NCBI RefSeq assembly: GCF_902459775.1
Contig: NZ_CABPSQ010000001.1
Coordinates: forward strand, 1,116,001-1,180,000
Source of the DNA: Pandoraea captiosa
GTDB taxonomy: Bacteria > Pseudomonadota > Gammaproteobacteria > Burkholderiales > Burkholderiaceae
Length of the DNA: 64,000 bases
Direction: 5' to 3'
Shown: one piece after another, positions 37,571-45,590 of the stretch
Position numbering within the stretch: the stretch's first letter is position 1
Layout of the letters: each line of letters begins with the position of its first letter
The notes under the pieces: model-generated
Database searches by the model: none
Told to the model about the DNA's origin: nothing
Seen by the model: only the letters and a program-made list of their open reading frames with translations
Translations under genes and position numbers: made by a program

Positions 37571-37987
37571 ATGAACCGACGCATTCTCATCGCCCCCGAA
37601 GACGTCGAATTGACGGCCATGCGCGCTCAAGGCGCCGGCGGTCAAAACGTCAACAAAGTCTCCAGTGCCATTCACCTGCGCTTTGACGTCATGCGCTCGT
37701 CGCTGCCCGACGAGATCAAGGCGCGCCTGCTCGCCCGGCTCGACAGCCGCATCACCCAGGACGGCGTGATCGTTATCAAGGCACAACAACACCGGTCGCA
37801 GGAGCTCAACCGGGCTGACGCGCTTGCGCGCCTGCAAGCCCTCGTCGACGCAGCCGCCGTGATCCCACGACGCCGCGTGCCGACTCGGCCGACGCTTGCG
37901 AGTCAGGTGCGCCGTCGCGATGCCAAACAAGTTCGCTCGCGGGTCAAGGCCTCGCGCGGGAAGGTTCAGTCGGGTCGGGATGAGTAA
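37571..37987 (+). CDS. arfB: Peptidyl-tRNA hydrolase ArfB (YaeJ)
   Basis: 138 aa from ATG 37571, the normal size. The GGQ motif is at residues 23-25 in AMRAQGAGGQNVNKVSSAIH, the class-I release-factor-like active site that hydrolyses peptidyl-tRNA. The C-terminal tail is strongly basic (VRRRDAKQVRSRVKASRGKV), the feature that enters the empty mRNA channel of stalled ribosomes. Role: rescue of non-stop ribosomes independent of tmRNA. Stands alone between a terminator and the HipBA region. Confidence 0.92.
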   Translation: MNRRILIAPEDVELTAMRAQGAGGQNVNKVSSAIHLRFDVMRSSLPDEIKARLLARLDSRITQDGVIVIKAQQHRSQELNRADALARLQALVDAAAVIPRRRVPTRPTLASQVRRRDAKQVRSRVKASRGKVQSGRDE

Positions 37988-38017
37988 TGCTAACTATTAT
38001 TAACATTTTTACCTAAA

Positions 38018-38035
38018 AGCTAATTTCTATTAGCT
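38018..38035. promoter_or_regulatory. Inverted repeat upstream of hipB, operator candidate 1
   Basis: AGCTAA and TTAGCT separated by 6 bp (perfect arms), in an AT-rich stretch 67 bp before the antitoxin start. Related GCTAA/TTAGC words also occur at 37989 and 38040. Confidence 0.5.
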
Positions 38036-38040
38036 TTTCG

Positions 38041-38066
38041 TTAGCAATGTCTTGAGGAAATGCTAA
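38041..38066. promoter_or_regulatory. Inverted repeat upstream of hipB, operator candidate 2
   Basis: TTAGCA and TGCTAA separated by 14 bp, 35 bp before the HipB-like start. HipB-type antitoxins repress their own operon through repeated palindromes of this general layout; here the shared word is TTAGC/GCTAA. Confidence 0.5.
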
Positions 38067-38101
38067 GATAAAGCATCATTTCCCGTAAAAAGCACATTGC
38101 T

Positions 38102-38398
38102 ATGAGCTTTATGGAACCGCTGGTTACCGCCCGCAAAGACGCCGGACTGACACAGGCTGAACTCGCCGATCGGGCCGGCCTGTCGCGCATGACCGTGCAG
38201 AAAATGGAGTCCGGCGCCCTCGACCCCCGTATGTCGACCGTGTTGGAGCTGGCCCGCGCGCTCGGCCTCGAACCCATGCTGGTGCCTGCAGGCCTGCGGC
38301 AGGAAGTCGAGGCATTTCTTCGCTCGGGCGGCAAATACCTTGCGCAGCCCAGCGGGGTGTCAGCCCCCCCTTCCATCGTCGAGACGCTCGGAGGCTGA
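38102..38398 (+). CDS. hipB: HipB-like antitoxin, XRE-family HTH
   Basis: 98 aa. A single helix-turn-helix covers residues about 8-62 (LVTARKDAGLTQAELADRAG, LSRMTVQKMESGALDPRMST, VLELARALGLEPMLVPAGLR), as in HipB. HipB neutralises HipA and represses the operon. A short tail after residue 75 (YLAQPSGVSAPPSIVETLGG) could be the HipA-contact or unstructured degradation part. Followed at 115 bp by a HipA-like kinase, and preceded by TTAGC palindromes, so this is a toxin-antitoxin operon by layout. Confidence 0.82.
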   Translation: MSFMEPLVTARKDAGLTQAELADRAGLSRMTVQKMESGALDPRMSTVLELARALGLEPMLVPAGLRQEVEAFLRSGGKYLAQPSGVSAPPSIVETLGG

Positions 38399-38454
38399 TC
38401 CGGCCACTCCGTGCGAGCTCGCCCCGCGATGACGCCGTCGACCTGCCAGACCTA

Positions 38455-38479
38455 ATGAGCCCGATGAGCCCCATGAGCC
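38455..38479 (+). repeat. 9-bp tandem repeat between hipB and hipA
   Basis: Three units ATGAGCCCG, ATGAGCCCC, ATGAGCC (last cut short), 35 bp before the hipA start. Several contain ATG in phase with nothing obvious; length change here could alter spacing between the two genes. Confidence 0.7.
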
Positions 38480-38513
38480 AGAAAAGACAAACGGGGTCAA
38501 TGAGACGCTTGCC

Positions 38514-39809
38514 ATGAACATCAAATACTTGCGCGCTTATTTGCATCAGCCTGATGGCACGCGTTGTGCCATCGGCTACCTCTCGCAGTACGGCGACATC
38601 CTTCGCATGTCGTTCGACGAGGACTACATCGCCGACGCCCGGCGGCCGGTACTCTCGCTCGCCTATCGCGGTGCTAACGAAAGCGCAACGCGCGAAATTC
38701 TTGCATCGCCTCAGGACGTCCGTCTCGTGCGGACCGACGGGCGCTGGCCGGTGTATTTCGAAAACCTGCTGCCCGAAGGCCACAATCGCGAGCGTCTGGC
38801 CGCCGAGCGTCATTGCAGCCCGGATGACGAATTCGAACTGCTCGCCGCCGCAGGCCATGATCTGATGGGCGCGCTGGAAGTCGAACCGGTACCCGCCCGT
38901 GAAGGCGTGCCGGACGTCGTGCATCGCTGGCATACGGCGCTGGGGCTGGAAATGGTCGAACCGGGTTTCGTCGATACGCCCGTGGAAGACGCCGCCTCCC
39001 TGCCGGGCGTGGTGACGAAGTTCTCTGCGATTCGCGACGGGCGGCGTTATGTCGTGAAGCGTCAGGGACGTGCAGGCTCGGTCATCCTCAAGCTGCCCAC
39101 GACACGCCATCCGGATCTCGTCGAGAACGAATTCACCGGCTACCGTCTGTGCGAAGCCCTCTCGCTCGACTGCGCCAAAGCCGAAATCATCTCCCGACAT
39201 GACGCAGATCTGCCCGAGCAGGTGCCGTTCGAACACATTCTCGCCGTGCCGCGCTTCGATCGTCTGCCCGACGGCCGGCGCGTACACATGGAAGAGTTTG
39301 CCCAGGTGCTTCAATACCCACCGCGCAGCAAGTACGGACGCGGTCTGGACATCGACTACACGACGATGCTGCGCGTGCTGGATCAACTCTCCGGCCAGCC
39401 CGTACAGGACGTCCGGGAGTTTTTGCGCCGGCTGATCGCTTTCATCCTGCTGGGCAATACGGACGCGCATCTCAAGAACTGGGCGCTGATCTATCCGGAC
39501 GCCCGAACGCCCCAACTCGCGCCGGTCTACGATCCGGTGTGCGTGGCCGCGTTCTTCCACGACGTGCCGCCGTCGCACTATGGCGTGAATCGCGCGATCG
39601 ACAAGACGCTGCGCGCGTTTGACTGGGCCGCCCTCGAAGCCCTTATCAAGGGCGCCGGGCTGTTGCGTAGCGCTCGCCTGATGACTATTGCACGAGAAAC
39701 GGTGAAGCAAGCACAGGCCGATTGGTCAGCCCTGCTCGACGACGCCCCTCCCGCGGTCAAGGCTACCGTGCTGGAGCGTCTGAATGGCGGTGTGGCGTTG
39801 ACTGCCTGA
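38514..39809 (+). CDS. hipA: HipA-like Ser/Thr kinase toxin
   Basis: 431 aa, full length for HipA. The N-terminal HipA domain spans about 1-110 (LRAYLHQPDGTRCAIGYLSQ; WPVYFENLLPEGHNRERLAA). The kinase core has a Lys strand (AGSVILKLPTT), a catalytic loop LGNTDAHLKNWAL with D317 and N322, and a metal-binding DPVCVAAF that stands for the usual DPV/DFG segment. HipA of E. coli phosphorylates glutamyl-tRNA synthetase and induces persistence; the target here is unknown. Second gene of the HipBA pair; the 115-bp gap contains a 9-bp tandem repeat. Confidence 0.85.
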   Translation: MNIKYLRAYLHQPDGTRCAIGYLSQYGDILRMSFDEDYIADARRPVLSLAYRGANESATREILASPQDVRLVRTDGRWPVYFENLLPEGHNRERLAAERHCSPDDEFELLAAAGHDLMGALEVEPVPAREGVPDVVHRWHTALGLEMVEPGFVDTPVEDAASLPGVVTKFSAIRDGRRYVVKRQGRAGSVILKLPTTRHPDLVENEFTGYRLCEALSLDCAKAEIISRHDADLPEQVPFEHILAVPRFDRLPDGRRVHMEEFAQVLQYPPRSKYGRGLDIDYTTMLRVLDQLSGQPVQDVREFLRRLIAFILLGNTDAHLKNWALIYPDARTPQLAPVYDPVCVAAFFHDVPPSHYGVNRAIDKTLRAFDWAALEALIKGAGLLRSARLMTIARETVKQAQADWSALLDDAPPAVKATVLERLNGGVALTA

Positions 39810-39832
39810 GTGCATGGATCAATGAGCACAAA

Positions 39833-39880
39833 AATATTACCCGGATAATATTGCAATCCAATTAACACCCGGGTAATATT
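39833..39880. promoter_or_regulatory. Paired ATTACCCGG palindromes upstream of the DUF2239 gene
   Basis: First site 39833-39852: AATATTACCC/GGATAATATT, a 20-bp palindrome with one mismatch. Second site 39861-39880: ATTAACACCC/GGGTAATATT, 7 of 10 positions symmetric, with the same right half. Centres are 28 bp apart, 41-69 bp before the GTG start of the DUF2239 gene. Layout is that of a double operator. Confidence 0.65.
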
Positions 39881-39920
39881 CGCCGGTATCGACACCACAC
39901 TATCGCTACTGGAGTCTGCC

Positions 39921-40577
39921 GTGACCACCGCCTCCCCCATCGGATCACTCGGATACACCGTCTTTCGTGACAAGCGCCGCATTGCCGCAGGCTCGCTTGC
40001 CGACGCCGCCATCGCCTTTCAGCAGGCGATGCTCGCCGACCCGAACGCCTCGGTCCTCATCTTCGACAACCTGACGGGCGATACGCGCGACGTCGACGTG
40101 CGCGGCACCGCAGCGGACATCCGCGCGCGTTACCCAGAGCCGGCAGCTGCTGCCGACACGGCCACTGCAAAGGACGCTGCGGCCCCCACCGACCCGACCG
40201 TCGCTGGCGACAGCTCGCCGAAAAGCCGGGGACGCCCCAAGCTCGGTGTCATCGCGCGCGAAGTGACGCTGTTGCCGCGCCACTGGGACTGGCTTGCCGA
40301 GCAACGCGGCGGCGCCTCCGTCGCGCTTCGCAAACTGATCGATGAAGCGCGCCGCGCCAATGCCGAGCGCGACACGCAACGTCGCGCGCAGGAACGGGCG
40401 TACAGCTTCATGTCGACGATGGCGGGCGACCTGCCCCACTTCGAAGAGGCATCGCGCGCGCTCTTTGCGCAAGACCTCGACGCGCTACAGGCACGCATTG
40501 CCGAATGGCCGCAGGACGTACGCACGCATTTGATGCGTCTGACGTCCACCGAGGATCTCGCCGGCGCCGCACCGTAA
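39921..40577 (+). CDS. DUF2239 family protein
   Basis: 218 aa, GTG start with GGAG upstream. N-terminal part fits DUF2239: RIAAGSLADAAIAFQQAMLA, SVLIFDNLTGDTRDVDVRGT. An Ala/Thr-rich linker is followed by SRGRPKLGVIAREVTLLPRH and DWLAEQRGGASVALRKLIDE, then RAYSFMSTMAGDLPHFEEAS. The second half contains a GRPK AT-hook-like word and RHWDWL..ASVALRKLIDEAR, similar to a ribbon-helix-helix region, so DNA binding and autoregulation through the nearby palindromes is plausible but unproven. Monocistronic. Confidence 0.8.
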   Translation: MTTASPIGSLGYTVFRDKRRIAAGSLADAAIAFQQAMLADPNASVLIFDNLTGDTRDVDVRGTAADIRARYPEPAAAADTATAKDAAAPTDPTVAGDSSPKSRGRPKLGVIAREVTLLPRHWDWLAEQRGGASVALRKLIDEARRANAERDTQRRAQERAYSFMSTMAGDLPHFEEASRALFAQDLDALQARIAEWPQDVRTHLMRLTSTEDLAGAAP

Positions 40578-40616
40578 GCGCAGCAGGTGACGCAAGCGAG
40601 ACGCGTCACCCTATCG

Positions 40617-40652
40617 CGTCAATTCCGTCAATTCCCTGATTTCCCTGATTTC
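40617..40652 (+). repeat. 9-bp tandem repeats downstream of the DUF2239 gene
   Basis: CGTCAATTC twice then CCTGATTTC twice: four contiguous 9-mers sharing the tail of the unit. Intergenic, 81 bp before the MATE gene. Confidence 0.8.
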
Positions 40653-40732
40653 CATGCACACCGGGCGGACCGCCGTTCCGGGTGGATGCCTTTTTTGCCC
40701 GTGCTTCGTACCGTTCCAAAAGAAAACACACC

Positions 40733-42163
40733 ATGACCCAAACCACCACGGCTTCGCCGCCCCCGCCCAGACCCCTCTGGAAAACCTGGCTCCTGATCGC
40801 GGTACCCATGATGCTGACCAACGCGCTCCAGTCGATGGCGGGCACGGTCGACGGCATCTACCTGGGCCACCTGATCGGCACCGACGCGATTGCCGCCGTC
40901 TCGGCGTTCTTCCCCGTCTTCTTCTTTCTGCTGGCGATCGTGATCGGCCTGTCGGCCGGCGCGACCGTGATGATCGGGCAGGCATGGGGCGCAAAAGATC
41001 TCGCCCGCGTGCGCAACATTGCGGGCACGGCGTTGGTAATGATGTTCGGCGCAGGCGTTCTCGTCAGCGTGCTCGGTGGCTGGTTCGCCACGCCGCTCAT
41101 GCAGGCTTTCGGCACGCCTGAGCCCGTATTCGAAGCGGCCACGCAGTACGCCCGCGGGATGCTCGTCGGCATGCCCGTCGTGTTCCTGCTCTGGCTGACG
41201 ACGTCGATGAGCCGCGGCACGGGCGATGCCGTCTCGCCGCTTCTCGCGCTGCTCATTGCCACGCTGCTTTCGATCGGGCTTACGCCGGCGTTCATCGTCG
41301 GTTGGGACCCCTTCCCGGCGTTGGGCGTCACGAGTGCCGTGGCGTCGACCTTGCTGGCATTCACCGTCGCGCTCGTCTGGATGGGCCTTTACTGGCGACG
41401 CAAAGGCCACCCCCTCGCGCCGAATCGCGCGCTTTGGCTTGCACTTCGCTGGAATGGGGAACTGGCGCGCGGCATCCTGCATATCGGGGTACCCACGGCC
41501 ATTCAGATGCTGACGATGGCCATCGCTGAAATGGCGCTGCTGAGCATGGTCAACCGTCACGGGGCCAATGCCACGGCAGCGTACGGCGCGGTGAACCAAG
41601 TGATGAGCTGGCTGCAGTTGCCCGTGATGACACTCGGTATCACGTCATCGATCCTTTGCGCCCACGCCATCGGGGCAGGACGCAGCGACCGTATCGGCGC
41701 GATCGTGCGCACGGGCTTGCTGTGCAATCTCGGCCTCACCGGCACGCTGGTCGTGGTGATCTATCTGGTTGCGCCGACGATCCTGCGCGGGTTCCTGACC
41801 GATCCCGACGTGCTGCAACTGGCGACGCACCTGCTCTATATCGTCGCGTGGAGCGTCCTGGTGATGGGAACGACGGTCATCATGACCGGCGCCATGCGCG
41901 CGAGCCGCAAGGTCTGGGTGCCGACGCTGCTTGGCGTCGTCGGGCTGCTGGGCATCGAGGTGCCGGCCGCATGGTGGTTCGAGCGGATCGCCGGACTGAC
42001 CGGCATCTGGTGGGCGTATCCGCTCGCCTTCATCGCCATGCTGGCCATGCAGGGGATGTGCTACCGGGCCTTCCGTCGCGCGTCGCGTCGTGCCCAAAGG
42101 AACATGACCATGCCCGCGCAAGACAGCAAAGCGCCGACCCAGCCGGTCGAAGTCCAGCCGTAA
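40733..42163 (+). CDS. MATE-family multidrug efflux protein
   Basis: 476 aa from ATG 40733; upstream frame lacks MATE character. Twelve hydrophobic segments in two homologous halves. First half opens with WLLIAVPMMLTNALQSMAGT and contains VDGIYLGHLIGTDAIAAVSA; the second starts at RGILHIGVPTAIQMLTMAIA with NATAAYGAVNQVMSWLQLPV. MATE proteins export drugs in exchange for Na+ or H+ across the inner membrane. Its last 103 bp overlap the end of the convergent MFS gene. Confidence 0.92.
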   Translation: MTQTTTASPPPPRPLWKTWLLIAVPMMLTNALQSMAGTVDGIYLGHLIGTDAIAAVSAFFPVFFFLLAIVIGLSAGATVMIGQAWGAKDLARVRNIAGTALVMMFGAGVLVSVLGGWFATPLMQAFGTPEPVFEAATQYARGMLVGMPVVFLLWLTTSMSRGTGDAVSPLLALLIATLLSIGLTPAFIVGWDPFPALGVTSAVASTLLAFTVALVWMGLYWRRKGHPLAPNRALWLALRWNGELARGILHIGVPTAIQMLTMAIAEMALLSMVNRHGANATAAYGAVNQVMSWLQLPVMTLGITSSILCAHAIGAGRSDRIGAIVRTGLLCNLGLTGTLVVVIYLVAPTILRGFLTDPDVLQLATHLLYIVAWSVLVMGTTVIMTGAMRASRKVWVPTLLGVVGLLGIEVPAAWWFERIAGLTGIWWAYPLAFIAMLAMQGMCYRAFRRASRRAQRNMTMPAQDSKAPTQPVEVQP

Positions 42164-43275
42164 CCGGCTGTGATCGCCACGCCGCCGAGCCATGCGCCGG
42201 CGGCGTTGGCCATATTGAACGCCGAATGGTTGAGCGCCGCCGCAAGGGTTTGCGCCTCGCCTGCGACATCCATGAGACGAATCTGCAAGGCCGGGCCGAT
42301 GATGATGATCGTGCCGATGGCGAGGACGTTGACACCGGCCAGCCAGGGATTCGCCGACGTGAACGTGAAGGCGATCAGCAACACCGCCGACCAGATAAGC
42401 GTGCCGCCAATCGCGCGCATGAGCGAAGCGGCAGCAACCAGACGCGGCCCGATGATCGTACCGCCGACCATGCCCACACCGAACAGCGCGAGATAGAACG
42501 GCACCCAGGCTTCGGGAACGCCCGCGACCTGCATGAGCGTAGGCTTGATGTAGCTGAACACCGCGAACATGCCGCCAAAACCGATCGCGCCAATGCCAAG
42601 CGTGAGCCATACCTGCGAGTTGCGCAGCGCATTGAGCTCACGCAGCGGACTTGCGCCATGCGGTGCCGGCGCATCGGGCACCCATCGCCAGACGAGAAAT
42701 GCGGTCAACGTGCCAATGAGACCGACCAGCACGAACGCGGCACGCCACCCGAGCCATTGCCCGAGTCCGGCAGCGAGCGGCACCCCGAAAAGGGTCGCCA
42801 GCGTGAGCCCCAGCATGACCTGCCCGACGGCATGTACGCGCCGGTGCGGCGGCACGAGCGACGCGCCGACGAGCGCCGCCACGCCGAAGTACGTTCCGTG
42901 TGGCAGACCGCTCAGAAATCGCAGAACGATCAGCGAGAGGTAGCCCGGCGCCATGGCGCTGGCAAAATTGCCGACGGCGAACATCGCCATGAGCGCAATC
43001 AGAAACGCCCGACGCGGCAAACGCACACCCAATACAGCAAGCAGCGGCGCGCCGATCACAACCCCCAATGCGTAGGTGCTGATCGCGTGACCGGCTTGCG
43101 GGATCGTAATGTCCAGGCCTTTGGCAACGTCGGGCAACAAACCCATAATGACGAACTCGCCTGTGCCGATGCCGAACCCACCCATGGCCAGCGCCACGAA
43201 AGACAGCCAGACGGGGATGGACGACGGCGGCAATGCTTCGGACGCCTCGGCGGGGAGAATTTGGGGGGTGCTCAT
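42061..43275 (-). CDS. MFS transporter, AraJ/DHA1 sugar-efflux-like
   Basis: 404 aa from ATG 43275 (MSTPQILPAE). Twelve-helix major facilitator: LSFVALAMGGFGIGTGEFVI (helix 1, typical of AraJ/YdhP/SotB), GVRLPRRAFLIALMAMFAVG (motif A region), RFLSGLPHGTYFGVAALVGA (helix 4). Substrate not predictable; members export drugs or sugars. Convergent with the MATE gene: stop codon TAG at 42061-42063 lies inside the MATE coding region, giving a 103-bp tail-to-tail overlap. Confidence 0.9.
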   Translation of the reverse strand: MSTPQILPAEASEALPPSSIPVWLSFVALAMGGFGIGTGEFVIMGLLPDVAKGLDITIPQAGHAISTYALGVVIGAPLLAVLGVRLPRRAFLIALMAMFAVGNFASAMAPGYLSLIVLRFLSGLPHGTYFGVAALVGASLVPPHRRVHAVGQVMLGLTLATLFGVPLAAGLGQWLGWRAAFVLVGLIGTLTAFLVWRWVPDAPAPHGASPLRELNALRNSQVWLTLGIGAIGFGGMFAVFSYIKPTLMQVAGVPEAWVPFYLALFGVGMVGGTIIGPRLVAAASLMRAIGGTLIWSAVLLIAFTFTSANPWLAGVNVLAIGTIIIIGPALQIRLMDVAGEAQTLAAALNHSAFNMANAAGAWLGGVAITAGYGWTSTGWVGALLSCAGMVMFLWARRDARRKAR

Positions 43276-43490
43276 GGGATTCGGTCGTGACGGCCGGCAT
43301 GGCGCCGGCAACGTTCGTCGTCCGTGTCGGTGACGACGGCGATGGGGAAATGGAAAAACGTCGGCATGGGGCGCTACGCCACAGGCGCAATACGGTCGCG
43401 CTCGCAGCAAGATCTTCCCTTCAAAGACGTGGATTTTACGTCAACGGGGCAATCCTTGCAGGCCGACTGCCGCAATGCAACATCATAAAA

Positions 43491-43505
43491 ACGTCACAAT
43501 GACGT
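43491..43505. promoter_or_regulatory. Inverted repeat upstream of the MFS gene
   Basis: ACGTCA and TGACGT separated by CAA, a perfect 15-bp palindrome about 215 bp before the MFS start. Possible operator; no regulator gene is adjacent. Confidence 0.35.
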
Positions 43506-43656
43506 GCGTTTCGCCATCATGAATCCCTCGTTTGCCCGCACCGCAATAATCGAACGGGGCAGTGCAATGTCCGTCAAGAACAGCGCCTCATGACCGCGCA
43601 TCGAGGGCAAGTAGACGGCAGGCAAACGGCCCGGACAACACGCCCGCGCAGCACAT

Positions 43657-43685
43657 AAAAAAGCCGGCCCAGTGGGTGGGCCGGC
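43657..43685 (-). terminator. Rho-independent terminator of the chaB-like gene
   Basis: Read on the minus strand: stem GCCGGCCCA / TGGGCCGGC with a 5-base loop, followed by six T. It lies 94 bases after the stop of the chaB-like gene. Confidence 0.9.
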
Positions 43686-43778
43686 AAGGTACGGTTGCGC
43701 TCCGGTTGCGGGAACCGGATGCAATCGTATTGGGGGTCGTCAGGGAGCGGCTTGCGCTTCACCCCCTGGAACTACCGA

Positions 43779-44018
43779 TCAGTGATGCTTCTTCGCGTGC
43801 CACCGACCGGACTTGTCATCCTTTTCATACGTTTTCTTCACGGCGGTCCACGCCACTTTATGGGCGGTCTCTTCGCGCGATTCGTGACCGCGCCGCTCGC
43901 CCGGATCCTTGTATTCGTCCCAGGCCGAATTGAACGCCTTGAGGTAAATCTCCTGCGCGTGCGCCGGCAAATGATCCTTCACACTCGACGGCAATTCATG
44001 CGTCTGTCGATACGGCAT
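43779..44018 (-). CDS. ChaB domain small protein
   Basis: 79 aa with a strong GGAGGA ribosome site. MPYRQTHELPSSVKDHLPAH opens the ChaB fold, followed by AQEIYLKAFNSAWDEYKDPG and ETAHKVAWTAVKKTYEKDD. ChaB of E. coli was linked to cation transport, but the small domain is widely found in stress-induced proteins; no clear function. First of a run of small envelope/stress genes on this strand, with its own terminator. Confidence 0.85.
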   Translation of the reverse strand: MPYRQTHELPSSVKDHLPAHAQEIYLKAFNSAWDEYKDPGERRGHESREETAHKVAWTAVKKTYEKDDKSGRWHAKKHH

Positions 44019-44065
44019 GACGGGTCCTCCTTGTGCGACTTGCGCCTGTGCAACATTGACGGGCG

Positions 44066-44221
44066 TCAGATATGCCCCATCACCACAAGCAACACGACGA
44101 TAAGCACGATCAGCCCGATGCCTCCGGACGGGTAGTAGCCCCATTCCCGGCTATGCGGCCACGCAGGCAGCGCGCCGATCAACAACAAAATCAGAACAAT
44201 CAACAAGATGGTGCCAAGCAT
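44066..44221 (-). CDS. DUF3309 small membrane protein
   Basis: 51 aa, below common length cutoffs, but a clear GGAGG precedes its ATG. Sequence MLGTILLIVLILLLIGALPA, then WPHSREWGYYPSGGIGL, then a second hydrophobic run ending VVMGHI*: two short membrane helices joined by the conserved WP-S-x-WGYYPSGG loop, exactly the DUF3309 pattern. Function unknown; such proteins are often induced by stress. Lies 47 bp upstream of the chaB-like gene start. Confidence 0.85.
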   Translation of the reverse strand: MLGTILLIVLILLLIGALPAWPHSREWGYYPSGGIGLIVLIVVLLVVMGHI

Positions 44222-44322
44222 GACTTTCCTCCCTTGCCGATCCAATGTTCAGCAATGTTTGCCTGCCGCCGCCCTATCGGGCGCGCCAAAGCGCGCTCCC
44301 GGGCTGACGGGACATGCGCGAC

Positions 44323-44559
44323 TTACACGACATGCGCTGCATATTTGCCCGGCGGCCTGGCAGGTGGCTCCTCCACCGGCGGGTCGAGCGGTCGGTCCGG
44401 CGGGGGCATCGGCGTCGGTTCGTCCTCATCCGGAGGCGACTTCGGCGGCGGCGTCCCCGGCGGCTTGCCCGGCCCGTTCGGGTCAAATGGCTCGGGCAGA
44501 TGGGCATACCGGCGGGGACCCTGCATCATTGGCCGGCAGATGTCGGTGTCGCTCGGCAT
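44323..44559 (-). CDS. Small proline-rich protein
   Basis: 78 aa from ATG 44559, 19 bp after the PRC-barrel stop. Opening MPSDTDICRPMMQGPRRYAH, then a Pro/Asp/Glu-rich stretch (PEPFDPNGPGKPPGTPPPKS, ...PPVEEPPARPPGKYAAHVV). No signal peptide or membrane helix. The composition and position suggest a real gene in the same transcript as the PRC-barrel gene, not a shadow frame, but no family is recognised. Confidence 0.6.
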   Translation of the reverse strand: MPSDTDICRPMMQGPRRYAHLPEPFDPNGPGKPPGTPPPKSPPDEDEPTPMPPPDRPLDPPVEEPPARPPGKYAAHVV

Positions 44560-44578
44560 AGGCAAGTTGTCCCCGGCC

Positions 44579-45037
44579 TCAATGCCAGTAAGGATCAACG
44601 GTGTAATACGTATGCACCTGTTCGGCCCAATGCATGTCGGCCATGCTCGGCCAATGATCCTTGTCGAAACCCGGCGCCTTCTTGAGGGCTTCCTTGTCAA
44701 TGTCGAGAATGAAGCGCTTGTTCTCGACGTCGAGTTGCAACGCATGCCACGGGATGGCGAACAGCTTGTCGCCCATGCCGAGGAATCCCCCGAACGACAA
44801 CACAGCGTACGCCACGGTGCCGCGCTGCACGTCGAGCATGATGTGCTTGACCTTGCCGAGGCTCTCGCCCGCGGGATTGACAACGTCTTCCGCATCGAGC
44901 GTATCGGCGGCCATTACCGAGGGGCCCGGACCGTCGGGCAGCTTATGGGAAGCGCCCACGATGCGTGCCCCTGATTGTCCTGTCTGTCCTGTCTGCCCTG
45001 TCTGGGGCGTCTGGCCCCGGCCGGTTTGCATGGTCAT
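44579..45037 (-). CDS. PRC-barrel domain protein
   Basis: 152 aa from ATG 45037 with GGAGGAA upstream. After a Gln/Gly/Thr-rich N-terminus (a 9-bp repeat gives (TGQ)3), a PRC-barrel begins at AADTLDAEDVVNPAGESLGK, VKHIMLDVQRGTVAYAVLSF, GGFLGMGDKLFAIPWHALQL, and FDKDHWPSMADMHW closes. PRC-barrels bind RNA or protein partners (RimM, photosynthetic reaction centre H). Free-standing ones like this are common in stress-response clusters. Next to small stress-type proteins. Confidence 0.85.
   Translation of the reverse strand: MTMQTGRGQTPQTGQTGQTGQSGARIVGASHKLPDGPGPSVMAADTLDAEDVVNPAGESLGKVKHIMLDVQRGTVAYAVLSFGGFLGMGDKLFAIPWHALQLDVENKRFILDIDKEALKKAPGFDKDHWPSMADMHWAEQVHTYYTVDPYWH
44971..45006 (-). 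repeat. 9-bp tandem repeat in the PRC-barrel gene
   Basis: Four 9-bp units on the plus strand: CTGATTGTC, CTGTCTGTC, CTGTCTGCC, CTGTCTGGG. On the coding strand they read as Thr-Gly-Gln repeats in the N-terminal tail. In-frame length variation possible. Confidence 0.75.
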
Positions 45038-45227
45038 GATTCCTTCCTCCGTCACAAGTGAAGTCGGGGCGCCGATGCTCACACTGACTGGCTGGCGCGC
45101 CGGCATGGAAAGAGTGCGGTCTCTTGCGCGGCGTCGCGCTGCTACTCGTGCAACGCGACGCCGTGTCCTGCAAATACTGCGACTGGCGTCGGGCCTGTCG
45201 CTTTGCGGCGTGTCCGGCGTTGCGTTG

Positions 45228-45590
45228 TTACTTGGCCGACACCTTTAGGTCGTTCTTGACGTCGACGACGCCGTCCACGCCCTTGACCGTATCCTCGATG
45301 AGCGTCTTCTGTGCCGCCTCAGGCACCGAGCCCGTCAGATGCACGACACCGCGCACCGTCTTGACGTGCACCTTGGTCGACGGCACATCCTTCTTGGCCA
45401 GGAGCTCGGCCTTGACCTTGGCGGTGAGCGCCGAGTCGTCGATCTTGCGGCCCGTATCGTTCATCGCGCTGCTGGCGCTCGCGTTGTCGGCGATCTTGAT
45501 GATCCCGCCTTGATCGAGCGCATGCGCGGCGATACCGGTCGTGGCGAGCGCGCCCGCCATGATGAACTTGAGCAGATTGGCTTGTTTCAT
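45228..45590 (-). CDS. Exported BON domain protein
   Basis: 120 aa from ATG 45590 with GGGAGG upstream. Signal peptide FIMAGALATTGIAAHA. One BON domain: IDDSALTAKVKAELLAKKDV, PSTKVHVKTVRGVVHLTGSV, TVKGVDGVVDVKNDLKVSAK, with the conserved Gly of the family. BON proteins (OsmY type) act in the periplasm under osmotic or envelope stress and may bind phospholipids. Confidence 0.88.
   Translation of the reverse strand: MKQANLLKFIMAGALATTGIAAHALDQGGIIKIADNASASSAMNDTGRKIDDSALTAKVKAELLAKKDVPSTKVHVKTVRGVVHLTGSVPEAAQKTLIEDTVKGVDGVVDVKNDLKVSAK

Larger units (their letters stand above)
43276..43778. other. Intergenic region MFS gene to chaB-like gene
   Basis: 503 bp. Holds the MFS promoter (with the inverted repeat ACGTCA-N3-TGACGT at 43491-43505), and at 43657-43685 a terminator for the minus-strand chaB-like gene. 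A short minus-strand frame 43494-43724 was considered and not accepted as a gene. Nothing else recognised. Confidence 0.5.

Noticed and set aside
43494-43724. Short minus-strand frame between the MFS and chaB-like genes
   Set aside because: No ribosome site at a sensible start, contains the chaB terminator stem, and no conserved pattern.
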